From Bordetella ansorpii (lineage in GTDB: Bacteria; Pseudomonadota; Gammaproteobacteria; Burkholderiales; Burkholderiaceae_B): DNA of 64,000 nt. The DNA is taken from NCBI RefSeq assembly GCF_900078315.1, contig NZ_FKBS01000025.1:672171-736170 (forward strand), in the 5' to 3' direction. Shown here in pieces: positions 9,579 through 16,290 of the stretch. Position 1 is the stretch's first letter; every line of letters starts with the position of its first letter. The translations under genes were made by a program, and so were the position numbers. The notes under the pieces were generated by a model. It searched no databases, was not told the origin of the DNA, and was given only the letters and a program-made list of their open reading frames with translations.

Positions 9579-10304
9579 TCAGGCGGCCTTCAGCTCGGGC
9601 AGCGCGATGTCCTGCTGCACGTAGTCGGTGTACAGCGCCGTGGTGTAGAGCAGGCGCATCTGGGCGCCGATCTCGCAGATCTTCAGGCACTGCTGCTGCA
9701 GCTCGGGGGTCGTCGCATGTTCCAGGACGATCTGGTAACCGCGCTCGCCATGGATCTCGTCCGACACGATGTGCAGATCGAAGAATTCGACCTCTTCGTC
9801 GGTGAAGCCGTATTTCTCGCGCAGCGTGGGCGTCTGCTTGCGGTAGATGGACGGCACCTGCGACTCCAGGCCCACGACCAGGCCGGCCACGGCCACGACG
9901 GGGTCTTCGCGCATGGCCACCGCATAACACCAGGACTGCAGCGCGCGCGTCGTGGGCGACATGTTGTCGGGACTGGTGACGCGCTCGCGCGTGGTGCCGC
10001 AGGCTTCGGCGAAGCGGATCAGCAGATCGGTGTGGCGGTCCCCACCGATTTCTTCCTCGTACATGTTCGCCAGCAGGAAATCCTTGGCCTCGACGTATTC
10101 GGCGGGCGTGCGGGCATAGACATAGCCGAGGTAGTCGGCAAACGGGCCCACGTAGTGATAGTGGTTCTCCGCCCAGCGGGCCAGGTGCTCGCGGCTGAGT
10201 TTGCCGGTCGCCCAGGCGATGCTGAACGGCGAGGCGTTGGCGCTTTTGCCTTTGATCGCGTTTTCCAGCGCGGTGCGGAAATCGTCCTTGCTCATCAATT
10301 CCAT
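9579..10304 (-). CDS. Haem-oxygenase-like diiron oxygenase (CADD/PqqC fold)
   Basis: A 241-residue all-helical protein of the PqqC/TenA/CADD superfamily. The six metal ligands expected for a haem-oxygenase-like diiron oxidase (HDO) are present at the right spacing: Glu84 and His91 (EEEIGGDRH), Glu147 (GLESQVP), then His178-x3-Asp182-x2-His185 (DLHIVSDEIH). PqqC itself lacks this iron set, so this is more likely an O2-activating diiron enzyme like CADD, UndA, BesC or SznF than a PQQ enzyme. It is first in an operon with an aldehyde dehydrogenase, a GlcG-like protein and a 2Fe-2S reductase, and has the island operator in its promoter. GGAG sits six bases before the ATG. The substrate is unknown. 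Confidence 0.85.
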   Translation of the reverse strand: MELMSKDDFRTALENAIKGKSANASPFSIAWATGKLSREHLARWAENHYHYVGPFADYLGYVYARTPAEYVEAKDFLLANMYEEEIGGDRHTDLLIRFAEACGTTRERVTSPDNMSPTTRALQSWCYAVAMREDPVVAVAGLVVGLESQVPSIYRKQTPTLREKYGFTDEEVEFFDLHIVSDEIHGERGYQIVLEHATTPELQQQCLKICEIGAQMRLLYTTALYTDYVQQDIALPELKAA

Positions 10305-10368
10305 GTTTCGCTCCAGGGGAGAAATGGGCTGGCAGGATGCCAGCGCCGATCCGTTTGTGATTTAAGTA

Positions 10369-10381
10369 TATTGTATACCGT
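10369..10381. promoter_or_regulatory. GntR-type operator (site A) upstream of the diiron oxygenase operon
   Basis: TATTGTATACCGT; its complement ACGGTATACAATA is identical to site D at 15872-15884. It lies about 65 bases upstream of the oxygenase start, overlapping -10-like TATAC sequences, which suits repression by a FadR-type GntR protein. Confidence 0.75.
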
Positions 10382-10470
10382 CTACCAAAATAGACTGCTA
10401 GGGAATTCCCGGTCAAAATGCGAAAGTGGCCTGGGGTGGGCCGCCTTCGAGGCACTCCACCGAAGCGCCT

Positions 10471-12003
10471 CTATGGGAAGATGAGCACCGCGCAGGTCGT
10501 CGAGACGCACAGCGCCAGCACGACCGGGAACAGCATCCCGCGCACCAGTTCAAGCACGTGCACGCGCGCGAATCCCGCCACGGCAATCAGGGACGACCAG
10601 GCGATCAGGGTGCCGCCGCCCGTCCAGACCGCCCCCATCTGGCCCACCGCGGCCAGTGTCGCGGGATCGAGCCCGGATACGGGCGCCAGGGCGCCGGCCA
10701 AGGTGCCCGTCAACGGCAATCCCGCGAAGCCGGACCCATCGATGCCCGTGATCATGCCCACCAGCAGCACGCCGAAAGCCACCATGAAGTGATTCGACGG
10801 AAGCAGGTGCTGCGCCGCCGAGATCACCTCGAACAACAGGCCCGGCGCCTGGTCTGACGGCACGCCGAGGATCTGCGTGGCCGTCTCGTGCGCCCCCACG
10901 AAGAAGAAACCCGCGATCGGCAGCACCGACCCCATGGCCTTGAAGGCGAACACGAAGCCATCGGTCATGTGCTCGGGGCAGACGTCCAGCATGCGCCGCG
11001 CGCCCACGCAGGACATAGTGACCAGCATCATCAGCACGAACGCGACGCCGCCCACCAGCGCGGCCGCGTCGCCGCCCCGCAGCGCCGGCAAGGCCGGGAA
11101 CAGGCGCGGCAGCACCATGACGCCGATCACGCCCAGGAAGGCCAGCGGCGTCACCACGGCGAACACCTTGGACCATTTGACGCGCTTGCGATCCTGCTCG
11201 GACAGATGCGCCACTGGATCGCCCCGTGCGGGTTCGCGGCTCGTGCCACGCGCCAGCTCGGCCTTGTCGAACGTGCCCTCGTGTTCGACCTGCTCCAGCG
11301 TCGCATCCTGCGCGCGCGCCTGCCAGGCATCGAGCAGCGCCGGGTTGGCCGGCACGATGTGGCGGCGGATCGTCAGGTAGGTGACCAGCAGCGCCACGGC
11401 CCCGGTGATCAGCGACAGCACCAGCGCGCGATCCGCCACCCCGCTGGCGAGCACGCCGGCGCCCGCGGCCTTGGCGCTGATGGCCGGCGCAACGCCGATG
11501 ACGTAGTCGGAGGACAGCGCCATGCCCTGCCCCGCGATGGCGATGGCCATGCCGCCCGCCAGCGCCGGCAGGCCGGCCGCGATCGCCGCCGGCAGCAGGA
11601 TGGCCGACACCAGCGGCACCGCCGGGGTGGGCCAGAAGAACAGCGAGATCACATAGGTACAGAACGCAAGGATGAAGAACGATCCATGCCCGCCCTTCAT
11701 CACCGCGCGAAACGGCTGCACCATGCGGACGTCGGCTTCGATGCTCTTCAGCGCATTCAACAACGCGGTCATGAAGGCGATGACCAGGAAGATGTTGAAC
11801 AGCTCCTTGGCTGCCACGAAACTCGCCGAGAAAATGCCGATCAACCCGCTGATCGGACTGCCCGTGATGGCGAAGATCACCAGGAACGTGCCGATGACCG
11901 AGGGCACCACCACGTTGGCACGCAGGATCATCGTCAGGATGATGACCGCCACGCTGGCAAGGTATACCCAGTGCGCCGCATGGAGCACAACGTCTGCTTG
12001 CAT
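10471..12003 (-). CDS. Multi-span permease (ion-transporter-like)
   Basis: Inner-membrane protein of 510 residues with about eleven to twelve hydrophobic segments, starting at residues 12-30 and 32-50. A large cytoplasmic loop (about 228-275) is rich in charged residues. Two half-repeats end in Gly/Thr-rich re-entrant-looking segments (PTPAVPLVSAILLPAAIAAG and GFAGLPLTGTLAGALAP), as in ion-transporter-superfamily carriers such as GntP, CitM or DcuC. I cannot name the exact family. It is transcribed divergently from the TauE-like gene, each promoter carrying an island operator, so it probably imports the island's substrate, perhaps an organic anion with a cation. AGGGG lies upstream of the ATG. 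Confidence 0.75.
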   Translation of the reverse strand: MQADVVLHAAHWVYLASVAVIILTMILRANVVVPSVIGTFLVIFAITGSPISGLIGIFSASFVAAKELFNIFLVIAFMTALLNALKSIEADVRMVQPFRAVMKGGHGSFFILAFCTYVISLFFWPTPAVPLVSAILLPAAIAAGLPALAGGMAIAIAGQGMALSSDYVIGVAPAISAKAAGAGVLASGVADRALVLSLITGAVALLVTYLTIRRHIVPANPALLDAWQARAQDATLEQVEHEGTFDKAELARGTSREPARGDPVAHLSEQDRKRVKWSKVFAVVTPLAFLGVIGVMVLPRLFPALPALRGGDAAALVGGVAFVLMMLVTMSCVGARRMLDVCPEHMTDGFVFAFKAMGSVLPIAGFFFVGAHETATQILGVPSDQAPGLLFEVISAAQHLLPSNHFMVAFGVLLVGMITGIDGSGFAGLPLTGTLAGALAPVSGLDPATLAAVGQMGAVWTGGGTLIAWSSLIAVAGFARVHVLELVRGMLFPVVLALCVSTTCAVLIFP

Positions 12004-12043
12004 AGGAAATTCCCCTTGATGTTTTGAGCGCTGCTTTACCCAA

Positions 12044-12056
12044 ACGGTATACTATA
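12044..12056. promoter_or_regulatory. GntR-type operator (site C) upstream of the permease gene
   Basis: ACGGTATACTATA differs from the site A/D sequence at two of thirteen positions. It lies about 40 bases upstream of the permease start. Confidence 0.7.
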
Positions 12057-12173
12057 TGTAATCGTGCAGCGCAGCGATGCCGATCTGAGGTGACTAGGGA
12101 AATCCTTATTTCTCTATAAGGACGATCTGGCTCCGCACTTTCAAACGGCCTGCAAACAACCTTCAAAATGAAT

Positions 12174-12186
12174 ACGGTATACAAAT
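12174..12186. promoter_or_regulatory. GntR-type operator (site B) at the TauE-like gene
   Basis: ACGGTATACAAAT; its first 11 bases are the exact complement of site A. It contains the -10-like TATACA and ends inside the first possible ATG of the gene. Confidence 0.7.
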
Positions 12187-12199
12187 GTGGCTGCTTGGC

Positions 12200-12934
12200 A
12201 TGAACCTGTTGGCCATTGTTCAAGAGCCAGGCGCGTATGCGGCGATGGCGGCCATCATCTTCGTGGCCGCGTTCCTCCAGGGAGTGGGCGGCGTGGGATT
12301 CGCGATGTTCGCGTCGCCGGTGGCCGCCGTCTTCTTTCCCGAACTCGTCCCCGGCCCCCTGCTCAGCCTGGGCGGGTTCGTGGCGCTGATGACGGCATTG
12401 CGCGAGCGCCAGCATGCGCAATGGCCGGCCGTCGCCCAGGCCTTGTCGGGCCGCATCGTCGGCAGCGCCCTGGCGGTATGGGCGATGGCCACCCTGTCGC
12501 CACGCCCCATCGCGCTGATCTTCGCCATGCTGATCCTGGCCGCGGTGGGCCTGAGCGTGATGGGGCTGCGCATAGCAGACAATGGCCGGAACATGGCGGC
12601 GGCGGGCGTGATCTCGGGGATCATGGGCACCTTCACCTCGATCGGCGCGCCTGCGCTGGCCATCGTGCAGCAGCACAAGCCGCCGCCCGCCTTGCGGGCC
12701 ACGCTGGGCCTGATGCTGTTCTTCGGCTCGCTGGCGTCGTTGACGCTATTGGCGTGGACGGGTCATTACACGACGCGGCACCTGGGATTGAGCCTGGCCC
12801 TGCTGCCCTTCCTGCTGCTGGGCTTCGCCTCGTCGAACCGCGCACGGGGCCGGGTCAGCCCGGCCACCGTGCGGCGCATGTTGCTGGCCTTGTGCGCGCT
12901 GAGCGCGGTGGCCCTGCTGGTGCGCAACGTATAG
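12200..12934 (+). CDS. TauE/SafE-family sulfite/organosulfur exporter-like membrane protein
   Basis: A 244-residue inner-membrane protein with about eight hydrophobic segments and the TauE/SafE layout: two similar halves, with GVGGVGFAMFASPVAAVFFP in the first and MGTFTSIGAPALAIVQ in the second. Family members export sulfite, sulfoacetate or 3-sulfolactate, and some move other small anions. An ATG five codons upstream overlaps operator site B and leaves no room for a leader, so I prefer this one; neither has a good Shine-Dalgarno site. Divergent from the permease and controlled by the same operator type, it may export an anionic product of the island. Confidence 0.8.
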   Translation: MNLLAIVQEPGAYAAMAAIIFVAAFLQGVGGVGFAMFASPVAAVFFPELVPGPLLSLGGFVALMTALRERQHAQWPAVAQALSGRIVGSALAVWAMATLSPRPIALIFAMLILAAVGLSVMGLRIADNGRNMAAAGVISGIMGTFTSIGAPALAIVQQHKPPPALRATLGLMLFFGSLASLTLLAWTGHYTTRHLGLSLALLPFLLLGFASSNRARGRVSPATVRRMLLALCALSAVALLVRNV

Positions 12935-12989
12935 GGACGCCGCGGCCCGGGCAAGAAGGGTCGGCCAGCATGGAAGGGGCGGCCTCACA

Positions 12990-12998
12990 TATACAATA
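12990..12998. promoter_or_regulatory. Operator half-site (site F) before the island GntR gene
   Basis: TATACAATA matches the last nine bases of the site A/D operator and lies about 30 bases before the regulator start, which suggests weaker autoregulation. Confidence 0.5.
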
Positions 12999-13029
12999 AA
13001 CACTATTCCGCCCCACTTTCCCAGGACAG

Positions 13030-13725
13030 ATGAAGCTGCCCACCACGCATACGCCCGGCGCCACGCCCAAGCTGGGCGACCAGCATTCACCGTTGTTCGC
13101 CATCATCCGCGACAAGCTGCGCGAACGCATCCTGAGCGGTGAGTTCACGGCGGGCGACCGCCTGGTCGAAGGCAAGCTCTCCGAGGAAATGGGCGTATCG
13201 CGTATTCCGGTCCGGGAAGCCCTGCGCGCGCTGGCCTCGGAAGGCCTGGTCACGATAGAGCCCCGGCGCGGCGCATCGGTGGCCATCCTGTCCGATGACG
13301 TGGCCTACGACATGGTCGAAGTCCGCGCCACGCTGGAAGGCCTCAACGCCAAGCTGGCCGCCCAGCGCCGCGACGAGAAAACCGTGGAGCGCCTGCGCTC
13401 CTTCCTGGAGCAAGGCGCCGAAGCCGTGCGCAGCGACACCCTGGAAAACTTCCTGGCCCTGAACTCGCAGTTCCACGAGATGCTGGCCACCATTGCGGGC
13501 AACGTCGTGCTGACCGACCTGATGCGATCGTTGCGTGATCGCACGGCCCTGCTGTTCGCGCCGAGCAACATGCGGCGCGCGAAACAGAACTGGGACGAGC
13601 ACTCGCAGATCCTGAATGCGGTCATAGCCGGCAACGGTGAACTGGCCAACCTGCTGGCCACGCAGCACGTGCACAACGCGGCCAAGGCCTATACCGAAGC
13701 CAAACGGAACGTGCAGGCAGGCTGA
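13030..13725 (+). CDS. GntR/FadR-family regulator of the island
   Basis: A 231-residue regulator with an N-terminal winged helix (about 18-85; MGVSRIPVREALRALASEGL is the helix-turn-helix) and a C-terminal FCD domain (about 95-220) with candidate metal ligands in NSQFHEML and WDEHSQILNAV. FCD-type GntR proteins usually bind operators centred on GTATAC, which is the core of the repeated sites at 10.37, 12.05, 12.18, 15.88 and 16.00 kb. It is the only regulator inside this cluster, so it is the best candidate for binding them. The start is the first ATG after the half-site; no strong Shine-Dalgarno site was seen. The first 15 residues are a flexible Pro/Thr-rich stretch. Confidence 0.9.
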   Translation: MKLPTTHTPGATPKLGDQHSPLFAIIRDKLRERILSGEFTAGDRLVEGKLSEEMGVSRIPVREALRALASEGLVTIEPRRGASVAILSDDVAYDMVEVRATLEGLNAKLAAQRRDEKTVERLRSFLEQGAEAVRSDTLENFLALNSQFHEMLATIAGNVVLTDLMRSLRDRTALLFAPSNMRRAKQNWDEHSQILNAVIAGNGELANLLATQHVHNAAKAYTEAKRNVQAG

Positions 13726-13751
13726 GGGCGACCTGCGCAAGGCGTCCGGCG

Positions 13752-13783
13752 CGTGTGAACGCGACGGATGCCCCGTTCACACG
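13752..13783. terminator. Hairpin between convergent genes
   Basis: A 9-bp inverted repeat (CGTGTGAAC/GTTCACACG) with a 14-base loop lies between the convergent GntR and cyclodeaminase-like genes. Neither side has a long T-tract. Confidence 0.45.
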
Positions 13784-13792
13784 AGACCTCCG

Positions 13793-14728
13793 CTATGGCA
13801 GCGGCGGCGACTCGGCCCGCATTGCATGCCTGGCGTACGCCGGGCCGGCCAACGCGATGTCTTCCAGCCCCACGCCCACCGATTTGTAGATGAAGATCTC
13901 GTCGTCGCGCACGCGTGACCTCGCCTGACCTGCCAGCAGCGGGGCCAGTTCCACGATTTTTTCTTCCGGCAGTACGCCCGGGCCGGCCAGCACCAGATCG
14001 CCCGCCTCGCGCAGCGACTGTTCCCGCCACTCGACCACCACCGCCGCGGCACGCCGCAAGGCGGCGTCATCCAGTTCGCGGGTGTGAGGCAGGCTCGATC
14101 CGATCGCCGTCACGAAGGCTCCTGGCTTGAGCACCTCCCCCGGGAACAAGGGCACCGTCGACCGTGATGCCGTAACCACGATATCGGCCTGCGCGACGGC
14201 CATCTCGGCCTGCGCCATCTGCACACGCAGACCGGTCTGCGCGGCCAGGCGCTGCGCCAGGTCAGCAGACGCGTAGGGATCATGCAGCATGATGCGTTCG
14301 ATCGGAAACGCCTGCGACAACTGGCGTGTGTGCTCCAGGCCCTGCGTGCCGGCGCCCAGCACGGCCAGCACACGCGATTGCGGACGCGCCAGCGCGCGGG
14401 CGGCCAGCACCGAACACGCGGCAGTGCGCAACCGCGTCAACGACCCCGCGTCGCAAGTCGCCAACGGCTGGCCATCACTGGCGCGGAACAACAGGATCAC
14501 GAACGAGAACCGGCCCGCGAGCGTGGTGTACACCTTGGCGCCTGCGACATCCTGGTCGGGAATCACCGCGCCCAGGGTCGAGAGTTTCACGCCGCCGGCT
14601 TCAGTGCGTACACGCGCCTGCATGGCCGCACGGCCGGCGTGCAGGGCGAGGAATGCGTGCGCCAGCACGTCCTGGGCGTCGCGCGCATCCAGCAACTGGT
14701 CTATCCGGGTATCGTCGAGATGCAACAT
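13793..14728 (-). CDS. Ornithine cyclodeaminase/mu-crystallin family enzyme
   Basis: A 311-residue member of the OCD/mu-crystallin family: cyclodeaminases, ketimine reductases, alanine and N-methylamino-acid dehydrogenases. The Rossmann loop VLAVLGAGTQGLEHTRQL binds NAD(P). Upstream is the substrate-domain block VKLSTLGAVIP with the usual Lys, then the helix-forming SLTRLRTAACSVLAARAL. AIGSSLPHTRELD and VVVEWREQSLREAGDL are typical C-terminal blocks. I used the ATG with CGAGG upstream; a TTG six codons earlier is possible. It is last in the ferredoxin operon under operator D, so the pathway probably has an imine or amino-acid intermediate. Its exact reaction is not determinable here. Confidence 0.88.
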   Translation of the reverse strand: MLHLDDTRIDQLLDARDAQDVLAHAFLALHAGRAAMQARVRTEAGGVKLSTLGAVIPDQDVAGAKVYTTLAGRFSFVILLFRASDGQPLATCDAGSLTRLRTAACSVLAARALARPQSRVLAVLGAGTQGLEHTRQLSQAFPIERIMLHDPYASADLAQRLAAQTGLRVQMAQAEMAVAQADIVVTASRSTVPLFPGEVLKPGAFVTAIGSSLPHTRELDDAALRRAAAVVVEWREQSLREAGDLVLAGPGVLPEEKIVELAPLLAGQARSRVRDDEIFIYKSVGVGLEDIALAGPAYARHAMRAESPPLP

Positions 14729-14752
14729 GGCGGGGCCTCGGGCCAAGGGTGG

Positions 14753-15055
14753 CTAGGGTTTCTTCGCGGTCCACGACACAGCGATGTCGCCAAGGACGAA
14801 TGTCTGGCACGCCATGCGATAGCCATTGGCGATATCGTCTTCCGTCAGGTGCTTGCGCTCTTTCGGCTTGATCTTGTCGGTGTTCTGCAGGCCTGACTCG
14901 ATCCTGCACTTGCACGTGCCGCACAAGCCGCCGCCACACTTGAAGGGAATGCCACCGCGTTCCTTCAGCGAGACACGCAGCAGATTGCTGTTCTCGGGCG
15001 CGTCGACGACCATGCCCTCATTGGATACAAACGTGATCTGGACCATGTGATTCAT
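14753..15055 (-). CDS. Plant-type [2Fe-2S] ferredoxin
   Basis: A 100-residue electron carrier. The cluster ligands Cys40, Cys45, Cys48 and Cys83 follow C-x4-C-x2-C...C (KCGGGLCGTCKC and MACQT). It looks like the ferredoxins that serve ring-hydroxylating or other oxygenases rather than the Isc type. Its ATG overlaps the stop of the 105-residue protein by ATGA, and the cyclodeaminase-like gene starts 24 bases after its stop. A second ferredoxin lies two genes upstream, so the operon makes two. They could carry electrons from the reductase at 6.4 kb to the diiron oxygenase. Confidence 0.93.
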   Translation of the reverse strand: MNHMVQITFVSNEGMVVDAPENSNLLRVSLKERGGIPFKCGGGLCGTCKCRIESGLQNTDKIKPKERKHLTEDDIANGYRMACQTFVLGDIAVSWTAKKP

Positions 15056-15369
15056 TCGGATCGGGTGGTGGCGGACGTGGTGCGCACCAGTTGTGCGTCC
15101 ATGCTGCCGAAGCGGATCAAGTGATGGAGCTCCGCCAGCGCCGCATCCAGCGTGGCGAACGACTCCAGGAATTTTGTCGAGACGTGATTCACCGTATGGG
15201 GCGGTTCGTCTTCGATGATCGCCACGCGCGATGGCGCCTCCAGCGCCGCGATCTCGAACACGGCTCGGGTCTGGCCGTAGAACACATAGTCGTACGCCTG
15301 GACGACGGTCATGCCCGAGCCTGGCTGTGTATGGAAACGGCCGGGTTTGCTGGTCAGGATCACGTACAT
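15052..15369 (-). CDS. Unknown 105-residue protein between two ferredoxins
   Basis: I do not recognise this protein. It has no signal peptide or membrane segment. The N-terminal half alternates strand-like segments (MYVILTSKPGRFHT, DYVFYGQTRAVFEIA, RVAIIEDEP), and the C-terminal half is helical with FLESFATLDAALAELHHLIR. It ends in a short Thr/Ser-rich tail. It overlaps the next ferredoxin by 4 bases and lies about 95 bases after the first one, in the operon led by operator D. Position suggests a small partner or chaperone of an iron-sulfur or oxygenase component. That is inference only. Confidence 0.8.
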   Translation of the reverse strand: MYVILTSKPGRFHTQPGSGMTVVQAYDYVFYGQTRAVFEIAALEAPSRVAIIEDEPPHTVNHVSTKFLESFATLDAALAELHHLIRFGSMDAQLVRTTSATTRSE

Positions 15370-15463
15370 GCTGGGGTCTCCGCGAATCTATGGCCGGGAT
15401 GGGCCGTGCGCCGTCCGGCCAGCGCCTGCGTGCCGGCAGGCTTCATGGCCGCGTTCGATGGGT

Positions 15464-15769
15464 CTATGGCGCGGGACGCTCGTCCTGCTCCAGCGTGATG
15501 TCTTCCGACAGCCACAGTTGGCATGCCAGGCGGTATCCCTGCTCCAGCCGCTCGCCCAACTGCTTCTTTTCCTTCCAGTTCGCGGGCGGCAGATGTTCCG
15601 CACCGGCAAGCACCTTGCATGCACAGGTGGCGCACTTGCCCATGCCGCACTGGTACGACAGATGGGGAAAGGGATATTTGCGAGTGCCAGCCAGCACGAC
15701 CAGATTGCTGTTGGTCTTGACCTCGCCGGTATACGTCTGGCCGGCTTTGTGAAAAACGACGACGGGCAT
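15464..15769 (-). CDS. Plant-type [2Fe-2S] ferredoxin, first gene of operon
   Basis: A 101-residue ferredoxin with ligands Cys41, Cys46, Cys49 and Cys83 in CGMGKCATC and LACQL. An extra Cys51 follows the cluster loop. I chose the ATG of MPVVVFHKAG because it starts the beta-grasp fold; an upstream in-frame start would add 26 unlike residues. It is the promoter-proximal gene of the run ferredoxin, unknown protein, ferredoxin, cyclodeaminase-like. Operator D lies about 100 bases upstream. It is only partly similar to the second ferredoxin, so the two probably have different partners rather than being a recent duplicate. Confidence 0.9.
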   Translation of the reverse strand: MPVVVFHKAGQTYTGEVKTNSNLVVLAGTRKYPFPHLSYQCGMGKCATCACKVLAGAEHLPPANWKEKKQLGERLEQGYRLACQLWLSEDITLEQDERPAP

Positions 15770-15871
15770 GAATCGAAGACCTTGCCTTCCACGGGAAACG
15801 GTGACGGCATGCGCGAGGCGCCTGCATGACGGTGATGGGCAGGACATCTTCTCCCGCTCACCAATACAGAA

Positions 15872-15884
15872 TATTGTATACCGT
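15872..15884. promoter_or_regulatory. GntR-type operator (site D) upstream of the ferredoxin operon
   Basis: TATTGTATACCGT, identical over 13 bases and in the same orientation relative to its operon as site A at 10369-10381. Confidence 0.75.
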
Positions 15885-15985
15885 TTAGGAAGTTGGCTGC
15901 GCCTAGGGTTTGTACTGCCGAGAGGATGGCACCGTCTGGTATCGAATCTGGTGAGGGCTCCGGTGGTCGTTTAACGACAGGTATA

Positions 15986-16003
15986 TACAGGGTTAACCCT
16001 GTA
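15986..16003. promoter_or_regulatory. 18-bp perfect palindrome abutting operator E
   Basis: TACAGGGTTAACCCTGTA is a perfect palindrome directly next to operator site E. It could bind a second dimeric regulator, or form a second site in the promoter of the small ORF. Confidence 0.6.
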
Positions 16004-16012
16004 ACGGTATAC
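16004..16012. promoter_or_regulatory. GntR-type operator (site E) upstream of a 70-codon ORF
   Basis: ACGGTATAC followed by TTTG. It matches the conserved left nine bases of the other island operators and overlaps a consensus-like -10 box (TATACT). Confidence 0.65.
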
Positions 16013-16051
16013 TTTGTTCATTGAATATGAAAACCGCAATAGGGAAATACC

Positions 16052-16264
16052 ATGAAAGCCACTTCACCCACCCAAACGTACCGTGACACGCCGCTCTCGG
16101 CGCAACTGGCCCCGCACCTGAACCAGCGCGCGCAGATGCGCCGCAGCGTTCCGTTGCTGCCCTTGTCCCTGTCGCGTCTGTTGCAGCGCCTGGGCGCCAA
16201 GCGCCGCGAACGCGCCTCGGGCCAACAATCCCCCGAGCTGCGCCATTCCACGCACAGCGCGTAG
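16052..16264 (+). CDS. Small basic protein, possible
   Basis: A 70-residue ORF with a good Shine-Dalgarno site (AGGGAA, five bases before the ATG), and a -10 box and operator E about 40 bases upstream. The product is rich in Arg, Ser, Leu and Gln, with a Leu-rich segment VPLLPLSLSRLLQRLGAKRR that could form an amphipathic helix. No family is recognised. The upstream signals are the main reason to believe it is translated; without them it could be a chance frame. It converges with the moeB-like gene. Confidence 0.5.
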   Translation: MKATSPTQTYRDTPLSAQLAPHLNQRAQMRRSVPLLPLSLSRLLQRLGAKRRERASGQQSPELRHSTHSA

Positions 16265-16290
16265 GCACGCCAGGCGACTGGAGCGTTTCG

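Noticed and set aside
9445-10455. Upstream extension of the aldehyde dehydrogenase frame to 823 codons
   Set aside because: The extension overlaps the diiron-oxygenase gene in another frame and lacks motifs; the GTG with AGGAAG gives the normal ALDH length.
15727-15734. Another CGGTATAC within the first ferredoxin gene
   Set aside because: It is inside coding sequence and only eight bases match, so I did not count it as an operator, although an internal site cannot be excluded.
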